64,000 bases of DNA, taken from assembly GCF_019112545.1 (NCBI RefSeq), contig NW_025064953.1:54514-118513 (forward strand), written 5' to 3'. The stretch comes from Guyanagaster necrorhizus. Lineage: Eukaryota > Basidiomycota > Agaricomycetes > Agaricales > Physalacriaceae. The position numbers and the translations under genes were made by a program. Under the pieces are notes generated by a model, which saw only the letters and a list, made by a program, of their open reading frames with translations, ran no database searches and was not told the origin of the DNA. Below, in pieces: positions 61,743 to 64,000 of this stretch (the first letter of the stretch is position 1; every line of letters starts with the position of its first letter).

Positions 61743-62847
61743 TATATCTACCATCATCCTGATAAATTATTGTAGAAAGAGTTCATAATCACAAATAGCA
61801 TTAGCAGCATTTATATGATGCTCATTGATCCACTGGTTAGATTTAAAACTATAGCCCTTGCAACTGATCAGATAGTCAATGGTTGTTTGTGACTCTCCAT
61901 TATAAGTATAAACCTTATAAAGTCAATAATTAAGAACTTGATCAACCTTATAATGTTTTTTGTTGTCAATTAATTCAGAAGCAGGTGGCAGTGAGTGTTG
62001 TTGATTTGGGAAGGCAGAGGTGATATATAGAGTAAAAAGTGTTTTATTGAATACATTGTGAATTCACCAGCCAGTAGAGAGTCACAGTTTATATGCTGAT
62101 AGACCAACTTTGACAACAATTAGAAATAGCCCAGTATATTTGTTGGCCAACTTCTATTTGGGATGAAGCAGATATAGATTGCTTATATTAAGCCAAACTT
62201 TATTATTAACAGAGTATTTATAAGCAGAATAGTGGTGTTTGTCATATTGTATTTTTATAGATGCTGCTATCTTTTTGAGAGCAGTGCAAGTTTCATTATG
62301 GATGTTAATCATAGTATGAGCAAAATCTGAGAAAGTGAATGTTGTCATTAGTAGTTGTTCAGTATATAATATATTTAGATAGTAGCTATAATTAATGAAA
62401 AAAGAGGTTTTCTCTGTGGCAGAATCAATGTGATTATTATATTAGAATACAGCCAGAGTGAGTCATTCAATTCAGTCATCTTGTTGGTAATTGATGAACA
62501 TATAGAGATATTTTTCTATTTTCTGATTCACTCAATCTATCTGTCTATCAGTCTGAGAATGATATATGGTGAAAGCATTACTTCAGATATTTAGAAGGTG
62601 ATATAAATCATTAAGAAATTTTAAGATGAATTATAGTTCTTAATTAGAAATCATGACTTATAGCATCCTATACTTTATGTAAGCTTTATTGCAAAGAATA
62701 TTTGCCTATTCTTCAGATGACAACTCTATTGAACATGTGATCAGAATAATAACTGTAGAGAACTAATTAACAATGACAATAATTGCATTATAGCTATTGT
62801 AATCCAGAAGATTGGTAACTATATCAATTGAAATATGAGTTCAAGAG
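61743..62847 (-). mobile_element. Gypsy copy 2, 3' coding end, interrupted
   Basis: Minus-strand sequence homologous to the chromodomain and integrase end of the full-length element. For example, the block ending at 62348-62154 (STTFTFSDFAHTMIN-like start, then YDKHHYSAYKYSVNNKVWLN) parallels 48944-48711. It is cut at 62847 by copy 3; the remainder is not seen in the window. Confidence 0.75.
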
Positions 62848-63313
62848 TGTTAGACCCAAGCTGCATGTGATTATAGACATGCGATAAACTGACATCACTT
62901 TACATTTGAGTGTTCTATTAGAGTTCATCTAATGTGACTATTGATTATTATGCTTCAAGGCCTTATGATTGGCTTAAGAGTAGAATAATGTAAAGATAAG
63001 CTTTAGCTTGAAGCTTGGATTATACTAGCAAGAGCTGTTCTATTTATATACTATAATCCTAATTAATATGAATAATACTCCCTATTGTGTCTGTCTTTAT
63101 CATTATGCTCTTTGTTCTTGAGTGTCATTACTGTTTATAAAAGAACAATTGTGTATCATCAGATGTTATCACATTGAAAAACAATGATAGATCTAGCTTG
63201 TTGTGCTGATTAAGCCAATCCTACAGTTCTAAGTGGTGGTCAAGAAACTCTGACTAAGTATAGATAGGAGTTAAGTTGAATAAAAGAAAAAGAAAAAAGA
63301 AAAAATCATAATA
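62848..63313 (-). repeat. 3' LTR of gypsy copy 3
   Basis: A 466-bp LTR with plus-strand ends TGTTAGACCC and CATAATA, colinear with the 460-bp LTRs of the full-length element but more diverged. It sits inside the integrase region of copy 2, so copy 3 inserted into copy 2. Confidence 0.8.
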
Positions 63314-63695
63314 TTATCTCTTTCTTAAGATCATCATCCTAATAGCTTAATTTAAAGATAATTCATAGTTGCATATAGCTTCAGTAACATCCATTCATTT
63401 TTCATTTATCTATTGATTAGATTCAGAGCTGCAGTCTATCTAACTAACTAGGTAATCAACAGTAACCATTGTTCCACTGTCTTGTGCTTTGACTTTGCAA
63501 AGTTTATGATAGAGAATTTAATCAATTTTATAATGCTCCTTATTATTGATGAGGTCTGGCAGAAGAGGTGGTGGCCATTCTTGATTCAAAAAGATGAGTG
63601 CAATGAATGAGATAAAGAGAAATTCATTGAATATATTGCAGATATTTCAATATATTAAAAGATAAAGTTTATATGCAGAAGCTCTGACTTTAGCA
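63314..63695 (-). mobile_element. Gypsy copy 3, 3' coding end (chromodomain region)
   Basis: Minus-strand sequence parallel to 48309-48680 of the full-length element, beginning with a purine tract (TTAAGAAAGAGATAA) and running through the chromodomain. Similarity ends near 63695. Confidence 0.75.
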
Positions 63696-64000
63696 AGAAT
63701 GAAAAAGAGAGAGTCTTATTGAGGGGGCATTTTAGTGATGTAGGATGAGATGGAGGATTTTCTGACATGTTTTTACATATTTCAGACTGCTTTTTTGAGC
63801 TGCTGGAGAGGAATAGGGCTGGGAGAGAGGAGGAGGTGATTAGTCAAATTTCTCAAATGTCATCTGGAGATGGTTTGGGTGGTTCCTGAGTCAGTCTGGA
63901 GGGTTTTTGAGTGTGAGGAGAGGAGAAGCACATCATGAAGGTTGGTGAATATTGATCCTATGGACATGAAAACACTTGTAGCTTATAGATATCAGTTAGT
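63696..64000. other. G-rich sequence at the window edge, unidentified
   Basis: From about 63700 the sequence changes to G- and AG-rich tracts (for example GAGAGAGGAGGAGGTG near 63816) and no longer follows the gypsy copies. It may be a further insertion or a deletion junction in copy 3. No gene seen. Confidence 0.35.

Noticed and set aside
1..64000. CRISPR arrays, bacterial operons or phage-like systems
   Set aside because: No regularly spaced direct repeats and no operon-like gene packing were seen. The intron-rich genes and LTR elements show a fungal nuclear genome.

Overview
The window reads as nuclear DNA of a filamentous basidiomycete, most likely an agaricomycete mushroom or wood-decay fungus. 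Genes are split by many short GT-AG introns of about 47-90 nt, and several products belong to families typical of that group: an AA9 lytic polysaccharide monooxygenase, a multi-intron P450 of the mushroom OrdA-like type, NOP53, an SPS19-type 2,4-dienoyl-CoA reductase and lineage-specific Ser-rich or coiled-coil proteins.

Two very different halves meet near 33.4 kb. The left half (1-33.4 kb) is CpG-normal and gene-bearing: a decayed type-B carboxylesterase (1.8-3.5 kb, +), a Ser/Pro-rich hypothetical gene (4.7-5.9 kb, -), NOP53 (6.4-8.1 kb, -), a cyclin-fold gene with an MluI cell-cycle box in its promoter (9.35-11.6 kb, +), an AA9 monooxygenase (16.1-17.2 kb, +), a basidiomycete-type coiled-coil protein (20.2-21.5 kb, +), a membrane protein built of duplicated exon modules (22.8-25.4 kb, -), a damaged SPS19-like reductase (25.7-26.8 kb, -) and a complete P450 (30.8-32.9 kb, +). 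There is no operon-like organisation; neighbours are functionally unrelated.

The right half (33.4-64 kb) is an AT-rich, almost CpG-free transposon island. A Ty1/copia element (35978-43259) carries a Fot1/pogo DNA transposon inside its 3' LTR. A full-length Ty3/gypsy chromovirus (47849-56013, minus strand) has a perfect 5-bp target duplication and an inverted match between its primer-binding site and its own LTR, which suggests Tf1-like self-priming. Two more copies of the same gypsy family lie at the right edge, one inserted in the other. Older sequence between them holds remnants of host-like membrane-protein genes and unidentified repeats. All coding frames there are broken by stops mostly explained by C-to-T or G-to-A change, as expected from methylation-linked or RIP-like CpG mutation.

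Exon joins were worked out by eye from splice signals and reading frame. Product names rest on recognised motifs, not on database searches. No prokaryote-style system or CRISPR array was seen.
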